DNA of 64,000 bases from contig NZ_PPQZ01000018.1 of NCBI RefSeq assembly GCF_002902525.1, positions 18,974 through 82,973 of the forward strand. The letters run 5' to 3'. Numbering within the stretch: the stretch's first letter is position 1; every line of letters starts with the position of its first letter. Origin of the DNA: Mammaliicoccus stepanovicii. Lineage in GTDB: Bacteria > Bacillota > Bacilli > Staphylococcales > Staphylococcaceae. A program made the position numbers and the translations under genes. This document shows positions 52,090 through 62,288 of the stretch, in pieces. The notes beneath the pieces were generated by a model that was given only the letters and a program-made list of their open reading frames with translations, had not been told where the DNA came from and ran no database searches.

Positions 52090-53499
52090 ATGGATGGTAT
52101 GGATAATATGATGAATGGTAAACAAATGCCCCACAGTATAGAGGCTGAGCAATCTGTTATCGGTGCAATCTTGATTGATCCTGAACTGATTAACTCAACA
52201 GGTGAAACGCTCATACCTGAAGCTTTCTATCGAGCGAATCATCAACATATCTTTAGAGCTATGTTGATGTTGAGTGAACAGAATAAAGAAATTGATTCCG
52301 TTACATTGATGGATGAATTGGCAGCAGAATCATTGTTAGAAGAAGCGGGTGGACCTGCTTATTTAGCTGAATTGGCTAACAATGTACCGACAACTAGAAA
52401 CATTCATTTCTACATAGATATCGTATTTAAACACGCGGTAAAACGTCAACTTATTCATGTTGCAGATAGTATTGCTGAAGATGGCTATAATCCTGAACTT
52501 GATTTAGAGTCACTATTAGGTGACGCAGAAAAAAGAATATTAGAAATTTCTGCTTCAAGAGGTACTGAAGGGTTTAAAGATATTAAAGATGTGTTAGGAA
52601 TTGTATTTGATAATGCAGAGCAACTAGATCAAAATAGTGGTCAAACACCAGGTATCCCTACAGGATATAGAGATTTAGATAGTATGACTGCGGGCTTTAA
52701 TCGTAATGATTTAATTATTATTGCTGCAAGACCATCAGTAGGTAAGACTGCCTTCGCACTGAATATTGCACAACAAGTTGCAACGCATCAAGATTTGTAT
52801 TCAGTAGGCATATTCTCGCTTGAAATGGGTGCTGACCAACTTGCTACACGTATGATTTGTAGTACAGGTAATGTTGATTCAAACAGATTACGTACCGGTT
52901 CTATGACAGAAGAAGACTGGAGTAGGTTTACAGTTGCAGTAGGTAAATTGTCTCGCACAAAGATATTTATCGATGACACGCCTGGTATCCGAATTACGGA
53001 TATTAGAGCGAAATGTCGTAGACTCAAACAAGAGCACGGTTTAGATATGGTTGTAATTGACTATTTACAATTGATTCAAGGTAGCGGTTCTCGGAGTTCG
53101 GATAACAGACAACAAGAAGTATCAGAAATCTCTCGTATGCTTAAAGCGATAGCAAGGGAACTTGAATGCCCGGTTATTGCACTTAGTCAGTTATCACGTG
53201 GTGTTGAACAAAGACAAGATAAGAGACCGATGATGAGTGATATTCGTGAATCAGGTTCTATTGAGCAAGATGCGGATATCGTAGCTTTCTTATATAGAGA
53301 TGATTACTATTCTCGAGGCGGAGAAGATGAAGATGGTGAAGCCGTAGATGCAGGTGCTCAAGATGAGAATGGTGAAATTGAAATTATTATTGCCAAACAA
53401 CGTAATGGTCCAACAGGAACGGTTAAATTGCACTTTATGAAACAATACAATAAATTTACAGATATCGATTATCAACATGCCGGAATGGAATTTGGATAA
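52090..53499 (+). CDS. dnaC: Replicative DNA helicase (DnaB type, called DnaC in Gram-positives)
   Basis: This hexameric helicase opens the fork ahead of the polymerase. The 469-residue protein has the N-terminal DnaB domain (PHSIEAEQSVIGAIL) and the RecA-like ATPase with Walker A ARPSVGKTAFAL (about residues 217-228), the H4 region VVIDYLQLIQG and the LSQLSRGVEQR arginine motif. AAAGGAG precedes the ATG by eight bases. Length is normal. I use the name dnaC as in Bacillus and Staphylococcus; dnaB in those genera is a different protein. Confidence 0.96.
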   Translation: MDGMDNMMNGKQMPHSIEAEQSVIGAILIDPELINSTGETLIPEAFYRANHQHIFRAMLMLSEQNKEIDSVTLMDELAAESLLEEAGGPAYLAELANNVPTTRNIHFYIDIVFKHAVKRQLIHVADSIAEDGYNPELDLESLLGDAEKRILEISASRGTEGFKDIKDVLGIVFDNAEQLDQNSGQTPGIPTGYRDLDSMTAGFNRNDLIIIAARPSVGKTAFALNIAQQVATHQDLYSVGIFSLEMGADQLATRMICSTGNVDSNRLRTGSMTEEDWSRFTVAVGKLSRTKIFIDDTPGIRITDIRAKCRRLKQEHGLDMVVIDYLQLIQGSGSRSSDNRQQEVSEISRMLKAIARELECPVIALSQLSRGVEQRQDKRPMMSDIRESGSIEQDADIVAFLYRDDYYSRGGEDEDGEAVDAGAQDENGEIEIIIAKQRNGPTGTVKLHFMKQYNKFTDIDYQHAGMEFG

Positions 53500-53515
53500 A
53501 AAAAGTTTTATCCTT

Positions 53516-53562
53516 AAAAGACGTACGTTTCATGACTAACTTGTCATAATGTACGTCTTTTA
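53516..53562 (+). terminator. Terminator of dnaC
   Basis: Outer stem AAAAGACGTAC / GTACGTCTTTT with an inner CATGAC/GTCAT stem, about 16 bp past the stop. Confidence 0.75.
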
Positions 53563-53704
53563 TTTCTTTGAAAAGCGCTTTTTATATTTTAAGTTTGTGT
53601 TTTTGAATAAATAAACACAGCTCGAAATCATTGTAAATACTGTTGTTAAGGCGTTTTTAAGATAAAAGTTGCACAAAACAAAATGTAATATCACACACTT
53701 TATT

Positions 53705-53749
53705 AATGTTCGTTTTTAGTTTGCATTTTATATAAAGGACTGATAGAAT
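53705..53749 (+). promoter_or_regulatory. purA promoter with a PurR half-site
   Basis: A candidate promoter, -35 TTTGCA (53720-53725) and -10 TAGAAT (53744-53749) with an 18-bp spacer, is preceded by AAAAACGAACATT on the minus strand (53705-53717). That sequence is one mismatch from the PurBox consensus WWWNCCGAACWWT. A second, inverted PurBox is not clear. The rest of 53563-53704 is AT-rich without visible features. Confidence 0.45.
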
Positions 53750-53785
53750 ACTTAATGGTTAATGAGAAAAATCGGAGGTGCTCAC

Positions 53786-55072
53786 ATGTCATCAATCGTA
53801 GTAGTTGGGACGCAATGGGGAGACGAAGGTAAAGGTAAAATTACAGATTTCTTAGCAGAGGATGCAAATGTTATTGCACGTTTTTCAGGTGGTAATAACG
53901 CAGGTCACACAATAAAATTTGGTGGAGAAACTTATAAATTACACTTAGTACCATCTGGTATTTTTTATAAAGAGAAATCAAGCGTTATAGGTAATGGCGT
54001 AGTTATTGATCCAGTTGCTATATTAAAAGAATTAGATGCTTTAAATGAACGTGGTGTTAGTACAGATAACTTAAAAATTTCTAACCGTGCGCACGTTATC
54101 TTGCCTTACCATTTAAGACAAGATGAATTAGAAGAAGAAAAACGCGGAGACAACAAGATTGGTACCACTAAAAAAGGTATCGGCCCTGCTTACGTAGATA
54201 AAGCACAACGTATGGGTATCCGTATGGCAGATTTACTAGATAAAGAAACTTTTGAAAAACGATTAAAAGAAAATCTTGAATATAAAAATGAACTATTTGA
54301 AAAAATGTTTAATGCCGAAGGTTTCACTTTTGATGAAATTTTTGAAACGTATTATGCTGCAGGACAAAGATTAAAAGAATATGTTACAGACACACCTAAA
54401 TTATTAGATGATGCAATTCTTAATAATGAGAAAGTATTATTTGAAGGTGCTCAAGGTGTTATGTTAGATATTGATCATGGTACTTATCCTTTCGTTACAT
54501 CTAGTAACCCTATTGCAGGAAATGTGACAGTTGGTGGTGGCGTTGGTCCAACATTCGTATCTAAAGTAATTGGTGTATGTAAAGCATATACATCAAGAGT
54601 TGGAGATGGTCCATTCCCAACAGAATTATTTGATGAAGATGGTCATCATATCCGCGAAGTAGGTCGTGAATATGGTACAACAACAGGAAGACCACGTCGA
54701 GTAGGTTGGTTCGATTCAGTTGTATTACGTCATTCACGTCGTGTAAGTGGTATTACAGACTTATCAATTAACTCAATTGATGTATTGTCAGGTCTTAAAA
54801 CAGTTAAGATTTGTACAGCATATGAAATTGATGGTGTTGAGGTTACAGAATATCCAGCGAACTTAAATGAATTAGAACGTTGTACACCAATTTTTGAAGA
54901 ATTACCAGGTTGGGACGAAGATATTACACAATGTCGTTCATTAGAAGAATTACCAGATAACGCACGTCGTTATTTAGAACGTATTTCTGAATTATGTAAT
55001 GTTAAAATTTCAATCTTTTCAGTAGGACCAGATAGAAATCAAACTAACTTATTAACAAATTTATGGGATTAA
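53786..55072 (+). CDS. purA: Adenylosuccinate synthetase
   Basis: PurA joins IMP and aspartate, with GTP, to form adenylosuccinate on the way to AMP. The 428-residue protein has the P-loop [17 protein letters not shown] (residues 8-24), the PurA signature region [15 protein letters not shown] and [13 protein letters not shown] use the ATG at 53786 behind CGGAGGTG; an in-frame ATG eight codons upstream reads through the ribosome-binding site and is not conserved in the family. Confidence 0.97.
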   Translation: MSSIVVVGTQWGDEGKGKITDFLAEDANVIARFSGGNNAGHTIKFGGETYKLHLVPSGIFYKEKSSVIGNGVVIDPVAILKELDALNERGVSTDNLKISNRAHVILPYHLRQDELEEEKRGDNKIGTTKKGIGPAYVDKAQRMGIRMADLLDKETFEKRLKENLEYKNELFEKMFNAEGFTFDEIFETYYAAGQRLKEYVTDTPKLLDDAILNNEKVLFEGAQGVMLDIDHGTYPFVTSSNPIAGNVTVGGGVGPTFVSKVIGVCKAYTSRVGDGPFPTELFDEDGHHIREVGREYGTTTGRPRRVGWFDSVVLRHSRRVSGITDLSINSIDVLSGLKTVKICTAYEIDGVEVTEYPANLNELERCTPIFEELPGWDEDITQCRSLEELPDNARRYLERISELCNVKISIFSVGPDRNQTNLLTNLWD

Positions 55073-55085
55073 TATAAAGTAATTA

Positions 55086-55146
55086 AAAACAGTCATATTT
55101 TCAAAACATCCTTATTGGATACTTGAAAAATATGACTGTTTTTTTA
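55086..55146. terminator. Bidirectional terminator between purA and the YitT gene
   Basis: Long stem AAAACAGTCATATTTTCAA / TTGAAAAATATGACTGTTTT with A and T runs on both sides, between converging genes. Confidence 0.85.
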
Positions 55147-55161
55147 ATATGGATAGATTTG

Positions 55162-56046
55162 TTAATGAATTTCTCGTTTCTTAAATCTTCCGCCTTTCAC
55201 TTCACTAACATCACCAATACTTAAGAATGCTGTATTATCAATTTCAGTGACAATGTCTTTCAATTTAGATTCTTCTAACCGAGTTATAACGCAAAAGAGG
55301 ACTTTCTTATCTTCTCCTGTGTAAGCACCTTCACCATTAAGGTAAGTGACGCCTCTCCCTAAACGATCATTTATTGCTTCCCCGATATCTCTATATGTAT
55401 CGCTTATAATCCAGACTGCTTTAGACTCATCAAATCCTTGCACTGTTACGTCAATCATCTTAGAAGCAATAAAGTATGCGATAACTGAAAACATTGCTGA
55501 TTCCCAGTTGAAGACAAACCCAGCTGCAGTAAATATAAAGAAATTGATAAGCATAACGATTTCACCAACAGAAAATGGCGCTTTACTACTGATTAAGATA
55601 GCACTGATTTCTGAGCCATCTAATGAACCACCATACCTAATAACAAGCCCAACACCTAAACCAATTATGGCCCCTCCGAAAATTGTTACCAAAAAGGTTT
55701 CTCTAATAAATGGTTCTATATGGTGTAAATAAGCTGTCGTAATAGATAGAACTGTAATGGCATAGATGGTTGATATCGTAAACGTTTTACCAATTTGTTT
55801 ATAACCTAGAAAGAAGAATGGAATATTAAGTAAGAATATAAAAATACCAAGTTTCAAATTGGTTAAATGACTTAGAATAATAGCAATACCTACAATCCCA
55901 CCATCTAGCAAATTATTTGGTACGAGAAACAGCTCTAGCCCAACGCCCATTAATATGCTGCCTATTGTGATAAAAATAAATCGCTTAAGTATTTCTACTT
56001 TGCTTAATTTACGGTGTCCCTTTTTTATTGGTTGTATTTGCTCCAT
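55162..56046 (-). CDS. YitT family membrane protein (DUF161 + DUF2179)
   Basis: The 294-residue protein has five or six hydrophobic segments (N-terminal DUF161 part, about residues 20-200) and a C-terminal soluble DUF2179 domain (GRGVTYLNGEGAYTGEDKK region). This is the layout of the YitT/YvjA/YpjC family, whose function is unsettled. I start at the ATG ending at 56046 behind AGGGTGAT; the frame stays open 17 codons further but without a ribosome-binding site. It is transcribed against the fork and separates purA from the tRNAs. Confidence 0.82.
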   Translation of the reverse strand: MEQIQPIKKGHRKLSKVEILKRFIFITIGSILMGVGLELFLVPNNLLDGGIVGIAIILSHLTNLKLGIFIFLLNIPFFFLGYKQIGKTFTISTIYAITVLSITTAYLHHIEPFIRETFLVTIFGGAIIGLGVGLVIRYGGSLDGSEISAILISSKAPFSVGEIVMLINFFIFTAAGFVFNWESAMFSVIAYFIASKMIDVTVQGFDESKAVWIISDTYRDIGEAINDRLGRGVTYLNGEGAYTGEDKKVLFCVITRLEESKLKDIVTEIDNTAFLSIGDVSEVKGGRFKKREIH

Positions 56047-56103
56047 GTCATCACCCTTTATTTTAGTTCTAAATATATTATATAAAAAAATTAACAAAAA
56101 ATC

Positions 56104-56133
56104 TTGTCATCAGTATCATGGTCATGCTATAAT
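56104..56133 (+). promoter_or_regulatory. Promoter of the tRNA-Glu-tRNA-Asp unit
   Basis: -35 TTGTCA (56104-56109), 18-bp spacer, extended -10 TGCTATAAT (TATAAT at 56128-56133), 19 bp before the first tRNA. Confidence 0.8.
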
Positions 56134-56152
56134 CTATCTTGTGCTTAAGAAC

Positions 56153-56227
56153 GGCCCCTTGGTCAAGCGGTTAAGACACCGCCCTTTCACGGCGGTAACA
56201 CGGGTTCGAATCCCGTAGGGGTCACCA
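56153..56227 (+). tRNA. tRNA-Glu (anticodon TTC)
   Basis: Acceptor stem GGCCCCT pairs with AGGGGTC, the anticodon loop reads CTTTCAC with TTC, and the T arm has GGTTCGAATCC. The mature part is 56153-56224, and CCA is encoded (56225-56227). Confidence 0.95.
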
Positions 56228-56245
56228 TTTTAATTACATATTTAA

Positions 56246-56318
56246 GGTCCCGTGGTGTAGCGGTTAACATGCCTGCCTGTCACGCAGGAGATCGCGGGTT
56301 CGATTCCCGTCGGGACCG
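56246..56318 (+). tRNA. tRNA-Asp (anticodon GTC)
   Basis: Acceptor stem GGTCCCG pairs with CGGGACC, discriminator base G, anticodon loop CTGTCAC with GTC, and T arm GGTTCGATTCC. CCA is not encoded here, unlike in the preceding tRNA. Confidence 0.95.
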
Positions 56319-56322
56319 CTTT

Positions 56323-56355
56323 TAATGCTTATCGTAATAACGATAAGCATTTTTT
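56323..56355 (+). terminator. Terminator of the tRNA unit
   Basis: Stem AATGCTTATCG / CGATAAGCATT with a T-run, five bases after tRNA-Asp. Confidence 0.9.
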
Positions 56356-56485
56356 ACGTTGTAAAACGATAAGAATAACGACAAACAATAGAATTAATAG
56401 ACAAATAGTGTTAAATTATAGTATAGGATACCATGCACATCTGTGTGTGAAGATACTTATTTTCAAAAAGAAATGAGGTAGTGAT

Positions 56486-57187
56486 ATGGCTAGAAAAATA
56501 GTAGTCGTAGATGATGAAAAACCAATTGCAGACATCCTTGAATTTAACCTTAAAAAAGAAGGTTACGATGTTTATTGCGCATATGATGGTAATGATGCAG
56601 TAGATTTAATATATGATGAAGAACCAGATATCGTATTATTAGATATCATGTTACCTGGTAGAGACGGAATGGAAGTATGTCGAGAAGTACGTAAGAAATT
56701 TGATATGCCAATTATTATGTTAACTGCTAAAGATTCAGAAATTGATAAAGTTTTAGGCTTAGAATTAGGCGCAGATGACTATGTAACAAAACCATTTTCA
56801 ACTCGAGAATTAATCGCTCGTGTTAAAGCGAACTTACGTAGACATTATGCACAACCAAGTCAAAGTGAAGAAGAAGAAACAAATGAAATTGTTATCAAAG
56901 ATATAACAGTATATCCAGATGCATATTCAATCAAAAAACGAGGTGCTGATATTGAATTAACACATCGTGAATTTGAGTTGTTTCATTATTTAGCAAAACA
57001 TATTGGACAAGTTATGACACGTGAACATTTATTACAAACTGTTTGGGGCTATGATTATTTCGGAGACGTACGAACTGTAGATGTTACAATTCGTCGACTA
57101 CGTGAAAAAATCGAAGATGATGCGTCACATCCAGAATATATTGTGACGCGTAGAGGTGTAGGTTATTTCTTACAAACTCAAGAGTAG
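56486..57187 (+). CDS. walR: Response regulator WalR (YycF)
   Basis: WalR is the essential OmpR-type regulator of cell-wall hydrolases in staphylococci and bacilli. The 233-residue protein has the receiver domain with phospho-acceptor D53 (LLDIMLPG), T101 (a known serine/threonine-kinase target in S. aureus) and K102, and the winged-helix domain with the recognition helix [15 protein letters not shown]. It heads the walRKHIJ operon behind a GAGGTAGTG ribosome-binding site. Confidence 0.98.
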   Translation: MARKIVVVDDEKPIADILEFNLKKEGYDVYCAYDGNDAVDLIYDEEPDIVLLDIMLPGRDGMEVCREVRKKFDMPIIMLTAKDSEIDKVLGLELGADDYVTKPFSTRELIARVKANLRRHYAQPSQSEEEETNEIVIKDITVYPDAYSIKKRGADIELTHREFELFHYLAKHIGQVMTREHLLQTVWGYDYFGDVRTVDVTIRRLREKIEDDASHPEYIVTRRGVGYFLQTQE

Positions 57188-57196
57188 GTCGATCAG

Positions 57197-59038
57197 ATGA
57201 ATTGGCTAAAGAAATTCCAATCCCTACATATTAAACTTGTCGTTATTTATGTTTTATTAATCATAATAGGTATGCAAATTATCGGTTTATACTTTACGAA
57301 TAGTCTTGAAAAAGAAATGACGCGTAATTTTAAAGCGAATATTGAGCAACATGTTAAGCAGATTAATTATAATATAAAGAAATCTTATAACTCGGATGAT
57401 CCAAATCGAAATTTTCAAAAAGAAATTCAAAATATATTAGATGATTATGCAAATAGAACTGAGATTGATGAAATTAGGTTTATTGATCAAGATCAAATTA
57501 TAGTAGCAACATCTAAAGCTAACAACCAAAATACCGTCAACCAAAAAGTGAACGATAGTTCTGTTCAAAAAGCATTATCATTAGGTAAATCAAACGATAA
57601 AATTGTTTTAAAAAATGAATCCACAGACAGTAATAGAGTTTGGGTTAAAAATATGCCGGTGCATTACGAAGGTAAAGTAGTCGGGGATATTTATGTGGAA
57701 TCAGACATAGACTCTGTTTATGAACAATTAAATAATATTAATCAAATATTCATAATCGGTACAGCAATTTCTTTATTAATTACAGTTGTACTCGGTTTCT
57801 TCATTGCGCGTACAATTACGAAACCTATTTCAGATATGCGTAACCAAACGTTAGAGATGTCTAAAGGTAATTATACGCAACGCGTTAAGATATATGGAAA
57901 CGATGAGATTGGTGAACTAGCACTTTCGTTTAATAATCTTTCAAAACGTGTTCAAGAGGCACAAGCAAATACTGAGAGTGAGAAACGAAGACTAGACTCA
58001 GTCATTACACACATGAGTGATGGTGTTATTGCGACAGATAGAAGAGGACGCGTTAGAATTATTAATGAAATGGCATTAAAAATGCTAGGACTAGAGCGTG
58101 GAGAAGTAGAATCTAAACATATTTTAGACTTACTTAATATTGATAATGATTATGTACTTGATGATTTACAAGAAAGTAATGATAGTTTTATTATTGATGT
58201 AAATGAAGAGGAAGGTCTAATTGTACGTGTAAACTTTAGTACAATTATTCAAGATACTGGTTTCATTAACGGTTATATTGCCGTATTACATGATGTCACA
58301 GAGCAACATATATTAGAAAATGAAAGACGTGAATTTGTAGCGAACGTTTCACATGAGCTGCGTACGCCGCTTACATCAATGAGAAGTTATATTGAAGCAT
58401 TAGAAGAAGGTGCATGGCGTGATGCTGAACTTGCGCCAACATTTTTAAATGTTACGCGAGAAGAAACAGATCGAATGATTCGCCTAGTAAACGATTTATT
58501 ACAACTCTCTAAAATGGACAGCTCTAGCGATCAAATGAATTTAGAGTTGATCGATTTCAATATGTTCATTAATAAAATTATAAACAGACACGAAATGACG
58601 CAAGGTAAAAATGTCACATTCGTACGTGATATTCCTGTTAAGGGATTATTTGTAGAAATTGATCCTGATAAGATGACACAAGTGTTTGATAATGTGATAA
58701 CAAATGCTATTAAATATTCACAAGAATCACAAAAACGTGTAGAGTTTCATGTGAAACAAAATACGTTATATAATAGAATGACAATTCAAATTAAAGATAA
58801 CGGAATCGGGATACCAGTAAATAAAGTAGATAAGATTTTCGATCGTTTCTTTAGAGTTGATAAAGCAAGAACGCGTAAAATGGGTGGAACAGGTCTAGGA
58901 CTTGCTATTTCAAAAGAAATTGTAGAAGCGCATAAAGGTAGAATATGGGCAAATAGTAAAGAAGGCCAAGGTACATCTATATATATCACTTTACCAAGTG
59001 AAGTCATAGAAGATGAGTTTGGTGATTGGGATGCGTAA
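57197..59038 (+). CDS. walK: Sensor histidine kinase WalK (YycG)
   Basis: WalK senses cell-wall state and phosphorylates WalR. The 613-residue protein has two transmembrane helices (about residues 14-34 and 183-204) around an extracellular Cache-like domain, then HAMP, PAS, HisKA (H386 in VSHELRTPL) and HATPase domains ([20 protein letters not shown]). H272, D275, H365 and E369 match the zinc site of the S. aureus PAS domain, shifted by one residue. The ATG is nine bases after walR; the C-terminus overlaps walH. Confidence 0.97.
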   Translation: MNWLKKFQSLHIKLVVIYVLLIIIGMQIIGLYFTNSLEKEMTRNFKANIEQHVKQINYNIKKSYNSDDPNRNFQKEIQNILDDYANRTEIDEIRFIDQDQIIVATSKANNQNTVNQKVNDSSVQKALSLGKSNDKIVLKNESTDSNRVWVKNMPVHYEGKVVGDIYVESDIDSVYEQLNNINQIFIIGTAISLLITVVLGFFIARTITKPISDMRNQTLEMSKGNYTQRVKIYGNDEIGELALSFNNLSKRVQEAQANTESEKRRLDSVITHMSDGVIATDRRGRVRIINEMALKMLGLERGEVESKHILDLLNIDNDYVLDDLQESNDSFIIDVNEEEGLIVRVNFSTIIQDTGFINGYIAVLHDVTEQHILENERREFVANVSHELRTPLTSMRSYIEALEEGAWRDAELAPTFLNVTREETDRMIRLVNDLLQLSKMDSSSDQMNLELIDFNMFINKIINRHEMTQGKNVTFVRDIPVKGLFVEIDPDKMTQVFDNVITNAIKYSQESQKRVEFHVKQNTLYNRMTIQIKDNGIGIPVNKVDKIFDRFFRVDKARTRKMGGTGLGLAISKEIVEAHKGRIWANSKEGQGTSIYITLPSEVIEDEFGDWDA

Positions 59039-60356
59039 TAGAGAAGTTATTAAATCAATTATACTTATCATCTTAGTATTAATAAGTATTTGTATGACAT
59101 ACTTAGTTTGGACTTTCACGCCAGAATTGACGGATTTAGAAACTGACGTAAATACTAAGACACCTTCAATAGGGCCAAAGATTAGTAAACAAATGGATAG
59201 TGTCGTGATGCCTTTTAGAATGATTAATAGAAATGGTACGGATGTCAAAGGGACGTCTAATGTTCAAGATATTAAGAAGATTACAGATCGGTTATTAGGA
59301 AAAGAAATTAAAAAAATAGACATCCTAAGCAGTGAATCTGTAGTTGAGTTAGAAGATTTATCTGAGCGTTATACTATGTTAGACTTCCCGGACAGTGTTC
59401 CTAGTGAGATGTATTTCAATCAAGTATTAGGTTTAAGTATGGTGCAGTATCCAAAAATCAATTTTGATCGAATATTGATTGATACTAAGTCTACAAATGA
59501 TGTCATTGTTTATATGTTAAGTGATGATAAGAAGCAGGCAATTAAATTACAAACATCAATTAAAAGTCATGAGTTTGATAAGATAAACAAAGAGGTTTCA
59601 CAACATTTCACACCATATACAGGCATTATAACGAATGAGAATACGACAAATGAAATTAATCAAATCTATGCACCTAAAGATGCAGATAACATCAATATTT
59701 ATCGTTATGTGTCAAACCAAATTTCGGTAGCAGACTTAAACGAAGTGATTCTTGGTGACTCAGTTATTGCGAGAAATAACGAAAATGATAAAATATCAAC
59801 TTATAATAACAATACAGGTATAGCAAATGTTAACGAAGAAAAACAAACGTATCGTTATACAAATTTATCAGATGATGAAAATCGCAATAAAGATATTTCT
59901 AAATCCATAAGTAATACATTTAAATTCATTAATGAACATGCAGGTTTTACAGATGAGTTCCGTTTATTCAAAACAGATAAGAAAACAGGAAAAATTGATT
60001 ATCGTATGTTCTTAAACAATTATCCTGTATTTAATGATGACAATTTATCGTTAATAGAAGCTGTATGGGGAAGAGATACAATTAATGAATATAATAGAGG
60101 GTTAATCACAACAGGCGTTGCTGTTCCGTCTAAAAAAGAAGCGTATGAGTTACCTACATCAGAAGAAGTGCGCTATAACTTAGCTTCAAACCAAGATATT
60201 AATTTTAATGATGTCACAAATATTGCAGTTGGCTATGATTTATCATTGCCAAATGAAGAAAAAGATAGTTTACAGGACACAATCGAATTTAAACCGAATT
60301 GGTATATAAAATATAATGGTGAATGGAAACGATATGAGAATGGAGGGCTGGTCTAA
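59031..60356 (+). CDS. walH: WalRK-associated membrane protein WalH (YycH)
   Basis: WalH is a single-pass membrane protein with a large extracytoplasmic domain that interacts with WalK; in S. aureus it activates the system. The 441-residue product has one N-terminal transmembrane helix (about residues 8-27) and a mixed alpha/beta exported part. I use the ATG at 59031, eight bases inside the end of walK, as usual in this operon. It overlaps walI by one base. Confidence 0.93.
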   Translation: MRNREVIKSIILIILVLISICMTYLVWTFTPELTDLETDVNTKTPSIGPKISKQMDSVVMPFRMINRNGTDVKGTSNVQDIKKITDRLLGKEIKKIDILSSESVVELEDLSERYTMLDFPDSVPSEMYFNQVLGLSMVQYPKINFDRILIDTKSTNDVIVYMLSDDKKQAIKLQTSIKSHEFDKINKEVSQHFTPYTGIITNENTTNEINQIYAPKDADNINIYRYVSNQISVADLNEVILGDSVIARNNENDKISTYNNNTGIANVNEEKQTYRYTNLSDDENRNKDISKSISNTFKFINEHAGFTDEFRLFKTDKKTGKIDYRMFLNNYPVFNDDNLSLIEAVWGRDTINEYNRGLITTGVAVPSKKEAYELPTSEEVRYNLASNQDINFNDVTNIAVGYDLSLPNEEKDSLQDTIEFKPNWYIKYNGEWKRYENGGLV

Positions 60357-61147
60357 TGGATTGGAAGCATGCCAAGACGCTCTTCATTATAGTGTTCATA
60401 CTAATTAATATCGGGCTTGTTGTTGTATATTTTAATAAAGTTAATAACTCTATCGTACAAGAATCTAATGCACAGTCAGATGTTAATTTCACTAAGGAAG
60501 GGATAGATATTCCGACTTTACCAGATTACAAAAATAAAGAAATGCAGGCGATTACTGCCAATAGTAAATCATTCACTTCTGATGATTTAGAAGGTGTATA
60601 TTCTTTATCTGAAAAAGACACGCAAATTGATAAAGATGTTGATAAAGACCTAGATCAAAATAGTAATCAACAAAATTATAAGAAGTACATTAACAAAGAA
60701 GCCTTTAAAGGTAATGAATATTATATCAAGAGCAATAACTCAGATAATAACAAAGTAGTGTTTGAGCAAAATTATGAAAATTTACCAATACTCAATAACA
60801 GCAAAGGCCAAATTGTCTTTCATATGGAAGATGGTAAAGCTAAGAAATTCACCCAAACCTATTTAGATAAACTTAAGCCTGGTAATGGAGATAACAACAA
60901 TAAACAAAAAATTGTAGACGCCAAGACAGCCTTAGAAACACTCTATTATAATACTTACCTTACTAAAGGCGATAAAGTAGAATCAGTAAGGTTAGGGTAT
61001 TATAGTGTTGTTAAAGAAATTAGTGGACAAGTATTAGTGCCGAGTTGGGAAGTTAAGATTAAAACTAAAGAAGATGGCGAAGATACAACCAAAGTATTAT
61101 ATATTAATGCAATTAAACCAGAATCTACAGTTTTAGAAGAATCATAA
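60356..61147 (+). CDS. walI: WalRK-associated membrane protein WalI (YycI)
   Basis: WalI forms a complex with WalH and WalK in the membrane. The 263-residue protein has one N-terminal transmembrane helix (about residues 7-25, TLFIIVFILINIGLVVVYF) and an extracytoplasmic domain that resembles YycH. The start overlaps the walH stop, and a ribosome-binding site (GGAGGG) lies in the end of walH. Confidence 0.94.
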   Translation: MDWKHAKTLFIIVFILINIGLVVVYFNKVNNSIVQESNAQSDVNFTKEGIDIPTLPDYKNKEMQAITANSKSFTSDDLEGVYSLSEKDTQIDKDVDKDLDQNSNQQNYKKYINKEAFKGNEYYIKSNNSDNNKVVFEQNYENLPILNNSKGQIVFHMEDGKAKKFTQTYLDKLKPGNGDNNNKQKIVDAKTALETLYYNTYLTKGDKVESVRLGYYSVVKEISGQVLVPSWEVKIKTKEDGEDTTKVLYINAIKPESTVLEES

Positions 61148-61175
61148 GAGTAGTATTTAAAGGAGATGAACACTT

Positions 61176-61967
61176 GTGATCGCAATGAGCGTACTCGCAA
61201 GTGGCAGTACAGGAAATGCCACTTATATAGAATCAGATAAAGGAAGCATCCTTGTAGACGCTGGGTTAACAGGAAAGAAAATAGAAGGTTTATTTCAACA
61301 AATAGACCGAAATATCAGTGACTTAGAAGGTATCTTAGTAACACACGAACATATTGATCACATTAAAGGATTAGGTGTACTTGCAAGAAAGTATAAGTTA
61401 CCAATCTATGCAAATAAGAAAACCTGGCAAATGATTGAGGCCAAAGACAAAAACATACCCTTAGATCAAAAGTTTAACTTTGAGCCATATGAAATAAAAT
61501 CAATCGCAGGATTCGATATTGAATCATTTTCAGTTTCACATGATGCGATAGACCCACAATTTTATATATTCAATAACGATTATAAAAAATTAACGATGAT
61601 TACCGATACAGGATATGTTTCAGATAGAATGAAAGGCATGATACATGGCAGTGATGCCTTTGTATTCGAGAGTAATCATGATGTGGATATGTTGAGAATG
61701 GGAAGATATCCGTGGAAGACGAAACAGCGTATATTAAGCGATATGGGACACGTATCAAACGAAGACGCTGCACACGCTATGTGTGATGTGATAACAGGAA
61801 GCACAAAACGTATATACTTATCTCATTTAAGCCAAGATAACAACATGAAAGACTTAGCAAGAATGAGTGTCGGTCAAATATTAAATGAACACGATATAGA
61901 TACAAATAAAGAAGTCATGCTTTGTGACACAGACAAAGAAAAAGCAACACCGATATATTATATATAG
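61176..61967 (+). CDS. walJ: Metallo-beta-lactamase-fold hydrolase WalJ (YycJ)
   Basis: WalJ is a metallo-hydrolase of the beta-lactamase fold, probably a nuclease; it has been linked to DNA repair and coordination of division. The 263-residue protein has the metal motif [10 protein letters not shown] (about residues 53-62), a further Asp in TDTGYVSD, and late histidines in ESNHD and LSHLSQDN. It starts with GTG behind AAAGGAG, and a terminator follows. It is the last gene of the wal operon. Confidence 0.93.
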   Translation: MIAMSVLASGSTGNATYIESDKGSILVDAGLTGKKIEGLFQQIDRNISDLEGILVTHEHIDHIKGLGVLARKYKLPIYANKKTWQMIEAKDKNIPLDQKFNFEPYEIKSIAGFDIESFSVSHDAIDPQFYIFNNDYKKLTMITDTGYVSDRMKGMIHGSDAFVFESNHDVDMLRMGRYPWKTKQRILSDMGHVSNEDAAHAMCDVITGSTKRIYLSHLSQDNNMKDLARMSVGQILNEHDIDTNKEVMLCDTDKEKATPIYYI

Positions 61968-61997
61968 AAGAACAAGTTATACTAATAAGAAGTTAAG

Positions 61998-62035
61998 GAG
62001 ACCTCGCAAATCAGTGAATTGCGAGGTCTCTTTAA
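61998..62035 (+). terminator. Terminator of the wal operon
   Basis: Perfect stem GAGACCTCGCAA / TTGCGAGGTCTC with flanking TTAA and T-rich sequence. Confidence 0.85.
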
Positions 62036-62187
62036 CTTTATACACAACTAAATATAAAGTTATCCCCAAATGTCCACAACTTGTGCATAAAATACCCACT
62101 TATGCACAGACTTGTCCCCAATGTATAAAAAACAGTGGATAAATCAAAACGAAATGAATAAAAATAACCGACATAAGTAAAAAAATT

Positions 62188-62217
62188 GAGACAAAATTAT
62201 ATAAATGTTGATATAAT
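62188..62217 (+). promoter_or_regulatory. Promoter of rlmH
   Basis: -35-like GAGACA (62188-62193), 18-bp spacer, perfect -10 TATAAT (62212-62217). DnaA boxes follow from 62230, so DnaA may influence rlmH transcription. Confidence 0.5.
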
Positions 62218-62288
62218 AGGAAATAAAACTGTGTATAAGTTGATAACATGTGGATAACTTTTAAGTAAATGAATAAAAGGTGGATAAA

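Larger units (their letters stand above)
61968..62288. other. Intergenic region with a DnaA-box cluster between walJ and rlmH
   Basis: This gene-free stretch holds the walJ terminator, the rlmH promoter and at least seven DnaA-box-like 9-mers. One is perfect (62249-62257, TGTGGATAA). Near matches are at 62060-62068, 62082-62090, 62100-62108, 62134-62142, 62230-62238 and 62279-62287. It lies about 38 kb from oriC and could titrate DnaA. Confidence 0.7.

Noticed and set aside
55346..55732. 128-codon plus-strand frame opposite the YitT gene
   Set aside because: It is the antisense of a well-supported membrane-protein gene, and its low-complexity product has no family features.
61924..62142. Open frame running past the end of walJ
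   Set aside because: It covers the wal terminator and DnaA boxes, has no ribosome-binding site, and its sequence has no protein-like pattern.
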